DNA from: Sepiola atlantica
Taxonomy: Eukaryota > Mollusca > Cephalopoda > Sepiida > Sepiolidae
Direction of reading: 5' to 3'
Length of the DNA stretch: 64,000 nucleotides
NCBI GenBank assembly: GCA_963556195.1
Contig: CAUVYP010000582.1
Coordinates: 1-64,000, forward strand
The notes below the pieces were generated by a model that had not been told where the DNA came from, made no database searches, and worked only from the letters and a program-made list of their open reading frames with translations. Shown piece after piece: positions 26,387 to 39,780 of this stretch. Position 1 is the first letter of the stretch, and every line of letters begins with the position of its first letter. The translations under genes and the position numbers were made by a program.

Positions 26387-27502
26387 TTAGCGCGTTTTAA
26401 AGTTGATATCGCTTTTGTTTATAACTTCCACATTTATTCGAATTGTTCAACGAAACTTTGAAGACAGTCGCGGAGACACATGTTCTACTGAAGTACCAAG
26501 TTTCAGAAGTGCAGCTTTTGTACTGCCGGAGATATGTCGATACAAACTGAATACGCAAAACATCAACACAATTTAGCGCGTTTTAAAGTTGATATCGCTT
26601 TTGTTTATAACTTCCACATTTATTCGAATTGTGCAACGAAACTTTTCAGACAGTCTCGAATAGGTGTTTTCTACTGAAGTACCAAGTTTCAGAAGTGCAG
26701 CTCTTGTACTGCCGGAGATATGTCGATACAAACTGAATACGCAAAACATCAACAGAATTTAGCGCGTTTTAAAGTTTATATCGCTTTTGTTTATAACTTC
26801 CACATTTATTCGAATTGTGCAACGAAACTTTGCAGACAGTCGCGGAGACACATGTTCTACTGAAGTACAAAGTTTCAGAAGTGCAGCTCTTGTACTGCCG
26901 GAGATATGTCGATACAAACTGAATACGCAAAACATCAACAGAATTTAGCGCGTTTTAAAGTTTATATCGCTTTTGTTTATAACTTCCACATTCATTCGAA
27001 TTGTGCAACGAAACTTTGCAGACAGTCGCGGAGACACATGTTCAACTGAAGTACCACGTTTCAGAAGTGCAGCTCTTGTACTGCCGGAGATATGTCGATA
27101 CAAACTGAATACGCAAAACATCAACAAAATTTAGCGCGTTTTAAAGTTTATATCGCTTTTGTTTATAACTTCCACATTTATTCGAATTGTGCAACGAAAC
27201 TTTGCAGACAGTCGCGGAAACACATGTTCTACTGAAGTACCACGTTTCAGAAGTGCAGCTCTTGTACTGCCGGAGATATGTCGATACAAACTGAATACGC
27301 AAAACATCAACAAAATTTTGCGCGTTTTAAAGTTTATATCGCTTTTGTTTATAACTTTCACATTTATTCGAATTGGGCAACGAAACTTTGCAGACAGTCG
27401 CGGAGACACATGTTCTACTGAAGTACCAAGTTTCAGAAGTGCAGCTCTTGTACTGCCGGAGATATGTCGATACAAACTGAATACGCAAAACATCAACAAA
27501 AT
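26387..27502. repeat. Six-monomer linking block H-N-H-H-H-H
   Basis: Begins with the H carrying ttgttcaacg (26447), which recurs at 27689 and 32154. The monomers at 26945 and 27131 carry the gtaccacgtttc variant. The last (27317) starts with aattttgcg in place of aatttagcg. Confidence 0.85.
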
Positions 27503-30500
27503 TTAGTGCGTTTTAAAGTTGATATCGCTTTTGTTTATAACTTCCACATTCATTCGAATTGTGCAACGAAACTTTGCAGACAGTCGCGGAGACACATGTT
27601 CAACTGAAGTACAAAGTTTCAGAAGTGCAGCTCTTGTACTGCCGGAGATATGTCGATACAAACTGAATACGCAAAACATCAACAAAATTTAGCGCGTTTT
27701 AAAGTTGATATCGCTTTTGTTTATAACTTCCACATTTATTCGAATTGTTCAACGAAACTTTGAAGACAGTCGCGGAGACACATGTTCTACTGAAGTACCA
27801 AGTTTCAGAAGTGCAGCTTTTGTACTGCCGGAGATATGTCGATACAAACTGAATACGCAAAACATCAACACAATTTAGCGCGTTTTAAAGTTGATATCGC
27901 TTTTGTTTATAACTTCCACATTTATTCGAATTGTGCAACGAAACTTTTCAGACAGTCTCGAATAGGTGTTTTCTACTGAAGTACCAAGTTTCAGAAGTGC
28001 AGCTCTTGTACTGCCGGAGATATGTCGATACAAACTGAATACGCAAAACATCAACAGAATTTAGCGCGTTTTAAAGTTTATATCGCTTTTGTTTATAACT
28101 TCCACATTCATTCGAATTGTGCAACGAAACTTTGCAGACAGTCGCGGAGACACATGTTCAACTGAAGTACCACGTTTCAGAAGTGCAGCTCTTGTACTGC
28201 CGGAGATATGTCGATACAAACTGAATACGCAAAACATCAACAGAATTTAGCGCGTTTTAAAGTTTATATCGCTTTTGTTTATAACTTCCACATTTATTCG
28301 AATTGTGCAACGAAACTTTGCAGACAGTCTCCAATAGCCCTGTTCTACTGAAGTACCAAGTTTCAGAAGTGCAGCTTTTGTACTGCCGGAGATATGTCGA
28401 TACAAACTGAATACGAAAAACATCAACAAAATTTAGCGCGTTTTAAAGTTGATATCGCTTTTGTTTATAACTTCCACATTTATTCGAATTGTGCAACGAA
28501 ACTTTGCAGACAGTCGCAGAGACACATGTTTTACTGAAGTATCAAGTTTCAGAAGTGCAGCTCTTGTACTGCCAGAGATATGTCGATACAAACTGAATAC
28601 GCAAAACATCAACAAAATTTAGCGCGTTTTAAAGTTGATATCGCTTTTGTTTATAACTTCCACATTTATTCGAATTGTGCAACGAAACTTTGCAGACAGT
28701 CGCTGGTAGGCCTTTTCTACTGAAGTACCAAGTTTCAGAAGTGCAGCTCTTGTACTGCCGGAGATATGTCGATACAAACTGAATACGCAAAACATCAACA
28801 AAATTTAGCGCGTTTTAAAGTTGATATCGCTTTTGTTTATAACTTCCACATTTATTCGAATTGGGCAACGAAACTTTGCATACAGTCGTGGAGACACATG
28901 TTCTACTGAAGTACCAAGTTTCAGAAGTGCAGCTCTTGTACTGCCGGAGATATGTCGATACAAACTGAATACGCAAAACATCAACAGAATTTAGCGCGTT
29001 TTAAAGTTTATATCGCTTTTGTTTATAACTTTCACATTTATTCGAATTGTGCAACGAAACTTTGCAGACATTCGCGGAGACACATGTTCTACTGAAGTAC
29101 CAAGTTTCAGAAGTGCAGCTCTTGTACTGCCGGAGATATGTCGATACAAACTGAATACGCAAAACATCAACAAAATTTAGCGCGTTTTAAAGTTGATATC
29201 GCTTTTGGTTATAACTTCCACATTTATTCGAATTGTGCAACGAAACTTTGCAGACAGTCTCAAATAGGCCTGTTCTACTGAAGTACCAAGTTTCAGAAGT
29301 GCAGCTCTTGTACTGCCGGAGATAGGTCGATACAAACTGAATACGCAAAACATCAACAAAATTTAGTGCGTTTTAAAGTTGATATCGCTTTTGTTTATAA
29401 CTTCCACATTCATTCGAATTGTGCAACGAAACTTTGCAGACAGTCGCGGAGACACATGTTCAACTGAAGTACAAAGTTTCAGAAGTGCAGCTCTTGTATT
29501 GCCGGAGATATGTCGATACAAACTGAATACGCAAAACATCAACAAAATTTAGCGCGTTTTAAAGTTGATATCGCTTTTGTTTGTAACTTCCACATTTATT
29601 AGAATTGTGCAACGAAACTTTGCAGACAGTCGCGAAGAAACATGTTCTACTGAAGTACCAAGTTTCAGAAGTGCAGCTTTAATACTGCCGGAGATATGTC
29701 GATACAAACTGAATACGCAAAACATCAACACAATTTAGCGCGTTTTAAAGTTGATATCGCTTTTGTTTATAACTTCCACATTTATTCGAATTGTGCAACG
29801 AAACTTTTCAGACAGTCTCGAATAGGTGTTTTCTACTGAAGTACCAAGTTTCAGAAGTGCAGCTCTTGTACTGCCGGAGATATGTCGATACAAACTGAAT
29901 ACGCAAAACATCAACAAAATTTAGCGCGTTTTAAAGTTTATATCGCTTTTGTTTATAACTTCCACATTTATTCGAATTGTGCAACGAAACTTTGCAGACA
30001 GTCGCGGAAACACATGTTCTACTGAAGTACCACGTTTCAGAAGTGCAGCTCTTGTACTGCCGGAGATATGTCGATACAAACTGAATACGCAAAACATCAA
30101 CAAAATTTTGCGCGTTTTAAAGTTTATATCGCTTTTGTTTATAACTTTCACATTTATTCGAATTGGGCAACGAAACTTTGCAGACAGTCGCGGAGACACA
30201 TGTTCTACTGAAGTACCAAGTTTCAGAAGTGCAGCTCTTGTACTGCCGGAGATATGTCGATACAAACTGAATACGCAAAACATCAACAAAATTTAGCGCG
30301 TTTTAAAGTTTATATCGCTTTTGTTTATAACTTCCACATTTATTCGAATTGGGCAACGAAACTTGGCAGACAGTCGCGAAGACACATGTTCTACTGAAGT
30401 ACCAAGTTTCAGAAGTGCAGCTCTTGTACTGCCGGAGATATGTCGATACAAACTGAATACGCAAAACATCAACAAAATTTAGTGCGTTTTAAAGTTGATA

Positions 30501-31781
30501 TCGCTTTTGTTTATAACTTCCACATTCATTCGAATTGTGCAACGAAACTTTGCAGACAGTCGCGGAGACACATGTTTAACTGAAGTACAAAGTGTCAGAA
30601 GTGCAGCTCTTGTACTGCCGGAGATATGTCGATACAAACTGAATACGCAAAACATCAACAAAATTTAGCGCGTTTTAAAGTTGATATCGCTTTTGTTTAT
30701 AACTTCCACATTTATTCGAATTGTGCAACGAAACTTTGAAGACAGTCGCAGAGACACATGTTTTACTGAAGTACTAAGTTTCAGAAGTGCAGCTTTTGTA
30801 CTGCCGGAGCTATGTCGATACAAACTGAATACGCAAAACATCAACACAATTTAGCGCGTTTTAAAGTTGATATCGCTTTTGTTTATAACTTCCACATTTA
30901 TTCGAATTGTGCAACGAAACTTTTCAGACAGTCTCAAATAGGTGTTTTCTACTGAAGTACCAAGTTTCAGAAGTGCAGCTCTTGTACTGCCGGAGATATG
31001 TCGATACAAACTGAATACGCAAAACATCAACAAAATTTAGCGCGTTTTAAAGTTTATATCGCTTTTGTTTATAACTTCCACATTTATTCGAATTGTGCAA
31101 CGAAACTTTGCAGACAGTCGCGGAAACACATGTTCTACTGAAGTACCAAGTTTCAGAAGTGCAGCTTTTGTACTGCCGGAGATATGTCGATACAAACTGA
31201 ATACGCAAAACATCAACAAAATTTAGCGCGTTTTAAAGTTGATATCGCTTTTGTTTATAACTTCCACATTTATTCGAATTGGGCAACGAAACTTTGCATA
31301 CAGTCGTGGAGACACATGTTCTACTGAAGTACCACGTTTCAGAAGTGCAGCTCTTGTACTGCCGGAGATATGTCGATACAAACTGAATACGCAAAACATC
31401 AACAAAATTTTGCGCGTTTTAAAGTTTATATCGCTTTTGTTTATAACTTTCACATTTATTCGAATTGTGCAACGAAACTTTGCAGACAGTCGCGGAGACA
31501 CATGTTCTACTGAAGTACCAAGTTTAAGAAGTGCAGCTCTTGTACTGCCGGAGATATGTCGATACAAACTGAATACGCAAAACATCAACAAAATTTAGCG
31601 CGTTTTAAAGTAGATATCGCTTTTGTTTATAACTTCTCACATTTATTCGAATTGTGCAACGACACTTTGCAGACAGTCGCTGGTAGGCCTTTTCTACTGA
31701 AGTACCAAGTTTATGAAGTGCAGCTCTTGTACTGCCGGAGATATGTCGATACAAACTGAATACGCAAAACATCAACAAAAT
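27503..31781. repeat. 23-monomer part of a 24-monomer HOR, copy 1 (4279 bp)
   Basis: Class order H-H-N-H-Q-H-K-H-H-Q-H-H-N-H-H-H-H-H-N-H-H-H-K. It repeats at 31968-36246 (offset 4465 bp). Shared rare markers are ttgttcaacg, ttttggttat with gataggtcg in the Q at 29177, gctttaatac near 29675, acttggcag near 30361 and ggagctatg near 30807. The final K is 187 bp and mosaic. Confidence 0.92.
31595..31781. repeat. 187-bp K monomer, mosaic
   Basis: Starts with agtagatatc and cttctcac (extra T near 31637), as in the other 187-bp K monomers, but continues with cgacact and aagtttatgaag, which belong to a different K subtype. The switch lies between about 31640 and 31663. It is the junction of the 24-monomer duplication. 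Confidence 0.9.
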
Positions 31782-31967
31782 TTAGCGCGTTTTAAAGTTG
31801 ATATCGCTTTTGTTTATAACTTCCACATTAATTCGAATTGTGCAACGAAACTTTGCAGACAGTCGCGGAGACACATGTTCTACTGAAGTATCAAGTTTCA
31901 GAAGTGCAGCTTTTGTACTGCCGGAGATATGTCGATACAAACTGAATACGCAAAACATCAACAAAAT
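31782..31967. repeat. H monomer completing the 24-monomer unit
   Basis: H subtype with attaattcg and gaagtatcaag. In other parts of the array it normally follows a K with cgacact and aagtttatgaag, as it does here after the mosaic K at 31595. It has no equivalent before 27503, where a different H (27317) sits. Confidence 0.85.
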
Positions 31968-34900
31968 TTAGTGCGTTTTAAAGTTGATATCGCTTTTGTT
32001 TATAACTTCCACATTCATTCGAATTGTGCAACGAAACTTTGCAGACAGTCGCGGAGACACATGTTCAACTGAAGTACAAAGTTTCAGAAGTGCAGCTCTT
32101 GTACTGCCGGAGATATGTCGATACAAACTGAATACGCAAAACATCAACAAAATTTAGCGCGTTTTAAAGTTGATATCGCTTTTGTTTATAACTTCCACAT
32201 TTATTCGAATTGTTCAACGAAACTTTGAAGACAGTCGCGGAGACACATGTTCTACTGAAGTACCAAGTTTCAGAAGTGCAGCTTTTGTACTGCCGGAGAT
32301 ATGTCGATACAAAATGAATACGCAAAACATCAACACAATTTAGCGCGTTTTAAAGTTGATATCGCTTTTGTTTATAACTTCCACATTTATTCGAATTGTG
32401 CAACGAAACTTTTCAGACAGTCTCGAATAGGTGTTTTCTACTGAAGTACCAAGTTTCAGAAGTGCAGCTCTTGTACTGCCGGAGATATGTCGATACAAAC
32501 TGAATACGCAAAACATCAACAGAATTTAGCGCGTTTTAAAGTTTATATCGCTTTTGTTTATAACTTCCACATTTATTCGAATTGTGCAACGAAACTTTGC
32601 AGACAGTCGCGGAGACACATGTTCTACTGAAGTACAAAGTTTCAGAAGTGCAGCTCTTGTACTGCCGGAGATATGTCGATACAAACTGAATACGCAAAAC
32701 ATCAACAAAATTTAGCGCGTTTTAAAGTTGATATCGCTTTTGTTTATAACTTCCACATTTATTCGAATTGTGCAACGAAACTTTGCAGACAGTCTCCAAT
32801 AGCCCTGTTCTACTGAAGTACCAAGTTTCAGAAGTGCAGCTTTTGTACTGCCGGAGATATGTCGATACAAACTGAATACGCAAAACATCAACAAAATTTA
32901 GCGCGTTTTAAAGTTGATATCGCTTTTGTTTATAACTTCCACATTTATTCGAATTGTGCAACGAAACTTTGCAGACAGTCGCAGAGACACATGTTTTACT
33001 GAAGTATCAAGTTTCAGAAGTGCAGCTCTTGTACTGCCAGAGATATGTCGATACAAACTGAATACGCAAAACATCAACAAAATTTAGCGCGTTTTAAAGT
33101 TGATATCGCTTTTGTTTATAACTTCCACATTTATTCGAATTGTGCAACGAAACTTTGCAGACAGTCGCTGGTAGGCCTTTTCTACTAAAGTACCAAGTTT
33201 CAGAAGTGCAGCTCTTGTACTGCCGGAGATATGTCGATACAAACTGAATACGCAAAACATCAACAAAATTTAGCGCGTTTTAAAGTTGATATCGCTTTTG
33301 TTTATAACTTCCACATTTATTCGAATTGGGCAACGAAACTTTGCATACAGTCGTGGAGACACATGTTCTACTGAAGTACCAAGTTTCAGAAGTGCAGCTC
33401 TTGTACTGCCGGAGATATGTCGATACAAACTGAATACGCAAAACATCAACAAAATTTAGCGCGTTTTAAAGTTTATATCGCTTTTGTTTATAACTTTCAC
33501 ATTTATTCGAATTGTGCAACGAAACTTTGCAGACATTCGCGGAGACACATGTTCTACTGAAGTACCAAGTTTCAGAAGTGCAGCTCTTGTACTGCCGGAG
33601 ATATGTCGATACAAACTGAATACGCAAAACATCAACAAAATTTAGCGCGTTTTAAAGTTGATATCGCTTTTGGTTATAACTTCCACATTTATTCGAATTG
33701 TGCAACGAAACTTTGCAGACAGTCTCAAATAGGCCTGTTCTACTGAAGTACCAAGTTTCAGAAGTGCAGCTCTTGTACTGCCGGAGATAGGTCGATACAA
33801 ACTGAATACGCAAAACATCAACAAAATTTAGTGCGTTTTAAAGTTGATATCGCTTTTGTTTATAACTTCCACATTCATTCGAATTGTGCAACGAAACTTT
33901 GCAGACAGTCGCGGAGACACATGTTCAACTGAAGTACAAAGTTTCAGAAGTGCAGCTCTTGTATTGCCGGAGATATGTCGATACAAACTGAATACGCAAA
34001 ACATCAACAAAATTTAGCGCGTTTTAAAGTTGATATCGCTTTTGTTTGTAACTTCCACATTTATTCGAATTGTGCAACGAAACTTTGCAGACAGTCGCGA
34101 AGAAACATGTTCTACTGAAGTACCAAGTTTCAGAAGTGCAGCTTTAATACTGCCGGAGATATGTCGATACAAACTGAATACGCAAAACATCAACACAATT
34201 TAGCGCGTTTTAAAGTTGATATCGCTTTTGTTTATAACTTCCACATTTATTCGAATTGTGCAACGAAACTTTTCAGACAGTCTCGAATAGGTGTTTTCTA
34301 CTGAAGTACCAAGTTTCAGAAGTGCAGCTCTTGTACTGCCGGAGATATGTCGATACAAACTGAATACGCAAAACATCAACAAAATTTAGCGCGTTTTAAA
34401 GTTTATATCGCTTTTGTTTATAACTTCCACATTTATTCGAATTGTGCAACGAAACTTTGCAGACAGTCGCGGAAACACATGTTCTACTGAAGTACCACGT
34501 TTCAGAAGTGCAGCTCTTGTACTGCCGGAGATATGTCGATACAAACTGAATACGCAAAACATCAACAAAATTTTGCGCGTTTTAAAGTTTATATCGCTTT
34601 TGTTTATAACTTTCACATTTATTCGAATTGGGCAACGAAACTTTGCAGACAGTCGCGGAGACACATGTTCTACTGAAGTACCAAGTTTCAGAAGTGCAGC
34701 TCTTGTACTGCCGGAGATATGTCGATACAAACTGAATACGCAAAACATCAACAAAATTTAGCGCGTTTTAAAGTTTATATCGCTTTTGTTTATAACTTCC
34801 ACATTTATTCGAATTGGGCAACGAAACTTGGCAGACAGTCGCGAAGACACATGTTCTACTGAAGTACCAAGTTTCAGAAGTGCAGCTCTTGTACTGCCGG

Positions 34901-36246
34901 AGATATGTCGATACAAACTGAATACGCAAAACATCAACAAAATTTAGTGCGTTTTAAAGTTGATATCGCTTTTGTTTATAACTTCCACATTCATTCGAAT
35001 TGTGCAACGAAACTTTGCAGACAGTCGCGGAGACACATGTTTAACTGAAGTACAAAGTGTCAGAAGTGCAGCTCTTGTACTGCCGGAGATATGTCGATAC
35101 AAACTGAATACGCAAAACATCAACAAAATTTAGCGCGTTTTAAAGTTGATATCGCTTTTGTTTATAACTTCCACATTTATTCGAATTGTGCAACGAAACT
35201 TTGAAGACAGTCGCAGAGACACATGTTTTACTGAAGTACTAAGTTTCAGAAGTGCAGCTTTTGTACTGCCGGAGCTATGTCGATACAAACTGAATACGCA
35301 AAACATCAACACAATTTAGCGCGTTTTAAAGTTGATATCGCTTTTGTTTATAACTTCCACATTTATTCGAATTGTGCAACGAAACTTTTCAGACAGTCTC
35401 GAATAGGTGTTTTCTACTGAAGTACCAAGTTTCAGAAGTGCAGCTCTTGTACTGCCGGAGATATGTCGATACAAACTGAATACGCAAAACATCAACAAAA
35501 TTTAGCGCGTTTTAAAGTTTATATCGCTTTTGTTTATAACTTCCACATTTATTCGAATTGTGCAACGAAACTTTGCAGACAGTCGCGGAAACACATGTTC
35601 TACTGAAGTACCAAGTTTCAGAAGTGCAGCTTTTGTACTGCCGGAGATATGTCGATACAAACTGAATACGCAAAACATCAACAAAATTTAGCGCGTTTTA
35701 AAGTTGATATCGCTTTTGTTTATAACTTCCACATTTATTCGAATTGGGCAACGAAACTTTGCATACAGTCGTGGAGACACATGTTCTACTGAAGTACCAC
35801 GTTTCAGAAGTGCAGCTCTTGTACTGCCGGAGATATGTCGATACAAACTGAATACGCAAAACATCAACAAAATTTTGCGCGTTTTAAAGTTTATATCGCT
35901 TTTGTTTATAACTTTCACATTTATTCGAATTGTGCAACGAAACTTTGCAGACAGTCGCGGAGACACATGTTCTACTGAAGTACCAAGTTTAAGAAGTGCA
36001 GCTCTTGTACTGCCGGAGATATGTCGATACAAACTGAATACGCAAAACATCAACAAAATTTAGCGCGTTTTAAAGTAGATATCGCTTTTGTTTATAACTT
36101 CTCACATTTATTCGAATTGTGCAACGAAACTTTGCAGACAGTCGCTGGTAGGCCTTTTCTTCTGAAGTACCAAGTTTCAGAAGTGCAGCTCTTGTACTGC
36201 CGGAGACATGTCGATACAAACTGAATACGCAAAACATCAACAAAAT
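31968..36246. repeat. 23-monomer part of a 24-monomer HOR, copy 2 (4279 bp)
   Basis: Same class order and markers as 27503-31781. The fourth monomer (32526) is a different H subtype from 28061. At 34065 the ttcgaa is intact, while 29601 of copy 1 has A. The 187-bp K at its end (36060) has cttttcttctg and is not mosaic. Confidence 0.92.
36060..36246. repeat. 187-bp K monomer
   Basis: Carries agtagatatc, cttctcac (extra T) and cttttcttctg plus ggagacatg. It is the non-mosaic form of the insertion-bearing K. Confidence 0.93.
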
Positions 36247-38106
36247 TTAGCGCGTTTTAAAGTTGATATCGCTTTTGTTTATAACTTCCACATTTATTCG
36301 AATTGTGCAACGATACTTTGCAGACAGTCGCGGAGACACATGTTCAACTGAAGTACCAAGTTTCAGAAGTGCAGCTCTTGTACTGCCGGAGATATGTCGA
36401 TACAAACTGAATACGCAAAACATCAACAAAATTTAGCGCGTTTTAAAGTTTATATCGCTTTTGTTTATAACTTCCACATTTATTCGAATTGGGCAACGAA
36501 ACTTTGCAGACAGTCGCGGAGACACATGTGCTACTGAAGTACCAAGTTTCAGAAGTGCAGCTCTTGTACTGCCGGAGATATGTCGATACAAACTGAATAC
36601 GCAAAACATCAACAAAATTTAGTGCGTTTTAAAGTTGATATCGCTTTTGTTTATAACTTCCACATTCATTCGAATTGTGCAACGAAACTTTGCAGACAGT
36701 CGCGGAGACACATGTTTAACTGAAGTACAAAGTTTCAGAAGTGCAGCTCTTGTACTGCCGGAGATATGTCGATACAAACTGAATACGCAAAACATCAACA
36801 AAATTTAGCGCGTTTTAAAGTTGATATCGCTTTTGTTTATAACTTCCACATTTATTCGAATTGTGCAACGAAACTTTGAAGACAGTCGCGGAGACACATG
36901 TTCTACTGAAGTACCAAGTTTCAGAAGTGCAGCTTTTGTACTGCCGGAGCTATGTCGATACAAACTGAATACGCAAAACATCAACACAATTTAGCGCGTT
37001 TTAAAGTTGATATCGCTTTTGTTTATAACTTCCACATTTATTCGAATTGTGCAACGAAACTTTGCAGACAGTCTCGAATAGGTGTTTTCTACTGAAGTAC
37101 CAAGTTTCAGAAGTGCAGCTCTTGTACTGCCGGAGATATGTCGATACAAACTGAATACGCAAAACATCAACAAAATTTAGCGCGTTTTAAAGTTTATATC
37201 GCTTTTGTTTATAACTTCCACATTTATTCGAATTGTGCAACGAAACTTTGCAGACAGTCGCGGAGACACATGTTTTACTGAAGTTCCCAGTTTCAGAAAT
37301 GCAGCTCTTGTACTTCCGGAGATATGTCGATACAAACTGAATACGCAAAACATCAACAAAATTTAGCGCGTTTTAAAGTTGATATCGCTTTTGTTTATAA
37401 CTTCTACATTTATTCGAATTGTGCAACGAAACTTTGCATACAGTCGTGGAGACACATGTTCTACTGAAGTACCAAGTTTCAGAAGTGCATCTCTTGTACT
37501 GCCGGAGATATGTCGATACAAACTGAATACGCAAAACATCAACAAAATTTAGCGCGTTTTAAAGTTTATATCGCTTTTGTTTATAACTTTCACATTTATT
37601 CGAATTGTGCAACGAAACTTTGCAGACAGTCGCGGAGACACATGTTCTACTGAAGTACCAAGTTTAAGAAGTGCAGCTCTTGTACTGCCGGAGATATGTC
37701 GATACAAACTGAATACGCAAAACATCAACAAAATTTAGCGCGTTTTAAAGTTGATATCGCTTTTGTTTATAACTTCCACATTTATTCGAATTGTGCAACG
37801 AAACTTTGCAGACAGTCTCAAATAGGCCTGTTCTACTGAAGTACCAAGTTTCAGAAGTGCAGCTCTTGTACTGCCGGAGATATGTCGATACAAACTGAAT
37901 ACGCAAAACATCAACAAAATTTAGCGCGTTTTAAAGTTGATATCGCTTTTGTTTATAACTTCCACATTTATTCGAATTGTGCAACGATACTTTGCAGACA
38001 GTCGCGGAGACACATGTTCAACTGAAGTACAAAGTTTTAGAAGTGCAGCTCTTGTACTGCCGGAGATATGTCGATACAAACTGAATACGCAAAACATCAA
38101 CAAAAT
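36247..38106. repeat. 10-monomer block, colinear with 44432-46291
   Basis: Class order H-H-H-H-N-H-H-H-Q-H. It follows a 187-bp K, just as 44432-46291 follows one; the offset is 8185 bp (44 monomers plus 1 bp). Shared markers are acgatact in the first and last H, ggagctatg in the fourth and acttccgg in the sixth. Confidence 0.88.
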
Positions 38107-39780
38107 TTAGCGCGTTTTAAAGTTGATATCGCTTTTGTTTATAACTTCCACATTTATTCGAATTGTGCAACGAAACTTTGCAGACAGTCGCGGAGACACA
38201 TGTTCTACTGAAGTACCAAGTTTCAGAAGTGCAGCTTTTGTACTGCCGGAGATATGTGGATACAAACTGAATACGCAAAACATCAACAAAATTTAGCGCG
38301 TTTTAAAGTTGATATCGCTTTTGTTCATAACTTCCACATTTATTCGAATTGTGCTACGAAACTTTTCAGACAGTCTCGAATAGGTGTTTTCTACTGAAGT
38401 ACCAAGTTTCAGAAGTGCAGCTCTTGTACTGCCGGAGATATGTCGATACAAACTGAATACGCAAAACATCAACAAAATTTAGCGCGTTTTAAAGTTGATA
38501 TCGCTTTTGTTTATAACTTCCACATTTATTCGAATTGTGCAACGACACTTTGCAGACAGTCGCTGGTAGGCCTTTTCTACTGAAGTACCAAGTTTCAGAA
38601 GTGCAGCTCTTGTACTGCCGGAGATATGTCGATACAAACTGAATACGCAAAACATCAACAAAATTTAGCGCGTTTTAAAGTTGATATCGCTTTTGTTTAT
38701 AACTTCCACATTAATTCGAATTGTGCAACGAAACTTTGCAGACAGTCGCGGAGACACATGTTCTACTGAAGTATCAAGTTTCAGAAGTGCAGCTTTTGTA
38801 CTGCCGGAGATATGTCGATACAAACTGAATACGCAAAACATCAACAAAATTTAGCGCGTTTTAAAGTTGATATCGCTTTTGTTTATAACTTCCACATTTA
38901 TTCGAATTGTGCAACGAAACTTTGCAGAAAGTCGCGGAGACACATGTTCTACTGAAGTACCAAGTTTCAGAAGTGCAGCTTTTGTACTGCCGGAGATATG
39001 TCGATACAAACTGAATACGCAAAACATCAACACAATTTAGCGCGTTTTAAAGTTGATATCGCTTTTGTTTATAACTTCCACATTTATTCGAATTGTGCTA
39101 CGAAACTTTTCAGACAGTCTCGAATAGGTGTTTTCTACTGAAGTACCAAGTTTCAGAAGTGCAGCTCTTGTACTGCCGGAGATATGTCGATACAAACTGA
39201 ATACGCAAAACATCAACAAAATTTAGCGCGTTTTAAAGTTGATATCGCTTTTGTTTATAACTTCCACATTTATTCGAATTGTGCAACGACACTTTGCAGA
39301 CAGTCGCTGGTAGGCCTTTTCTACTGAAGTACCAAGTTTATGAAGTGCAGCTCTTGTACTGCCGGAGATATGTCGATACAAACTGAATACGCAAAACATC
39401 AACAAAATTTAGCGCGTTTTAAAGTTGATATCGCTTTTGTTTATAACTTCCACATTAATTCGAATTGTGCAACGAAACTTTGCAGACAGTCGCGGAGACA
39501 CATGTTCTACTGAAGTATCAAGTTTCAGAAGTGCAGCTTTTGTACTGCCGGAGATATGTCGATACAAACTGAATACGCAAAACATCAACAAAATTTAGTG
39601 CGTTTTAAAGTTGATATCGCTTTTGTTTATAACTTCCACATTCATTCGAATTGTGCAACGAAACTTTGCAGACAGTCGCGGAGACACATGTTCAACTGAA
39701 GTACAAAGTTTCAGAAGTGCAGCTCTTGTACTGCCGGAGATATGTCGATACAAACTGAATACGCAAAACATCAACAAAAT
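38107..39780. repeat. Nine-monomer HOR (1674 bp), copy 1
   Basis: Class order H-N-K-H-H-N-K-H-H, which itself contains a degenerate four-monomer repeat (N-K-H-H at 38293 and 39037). Markers: gatatgtgg near 38255, tgttcataac near 38333, gctacgaaac near 38353 and gcagaaagtcg near 38925. Confidence 0.92.
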
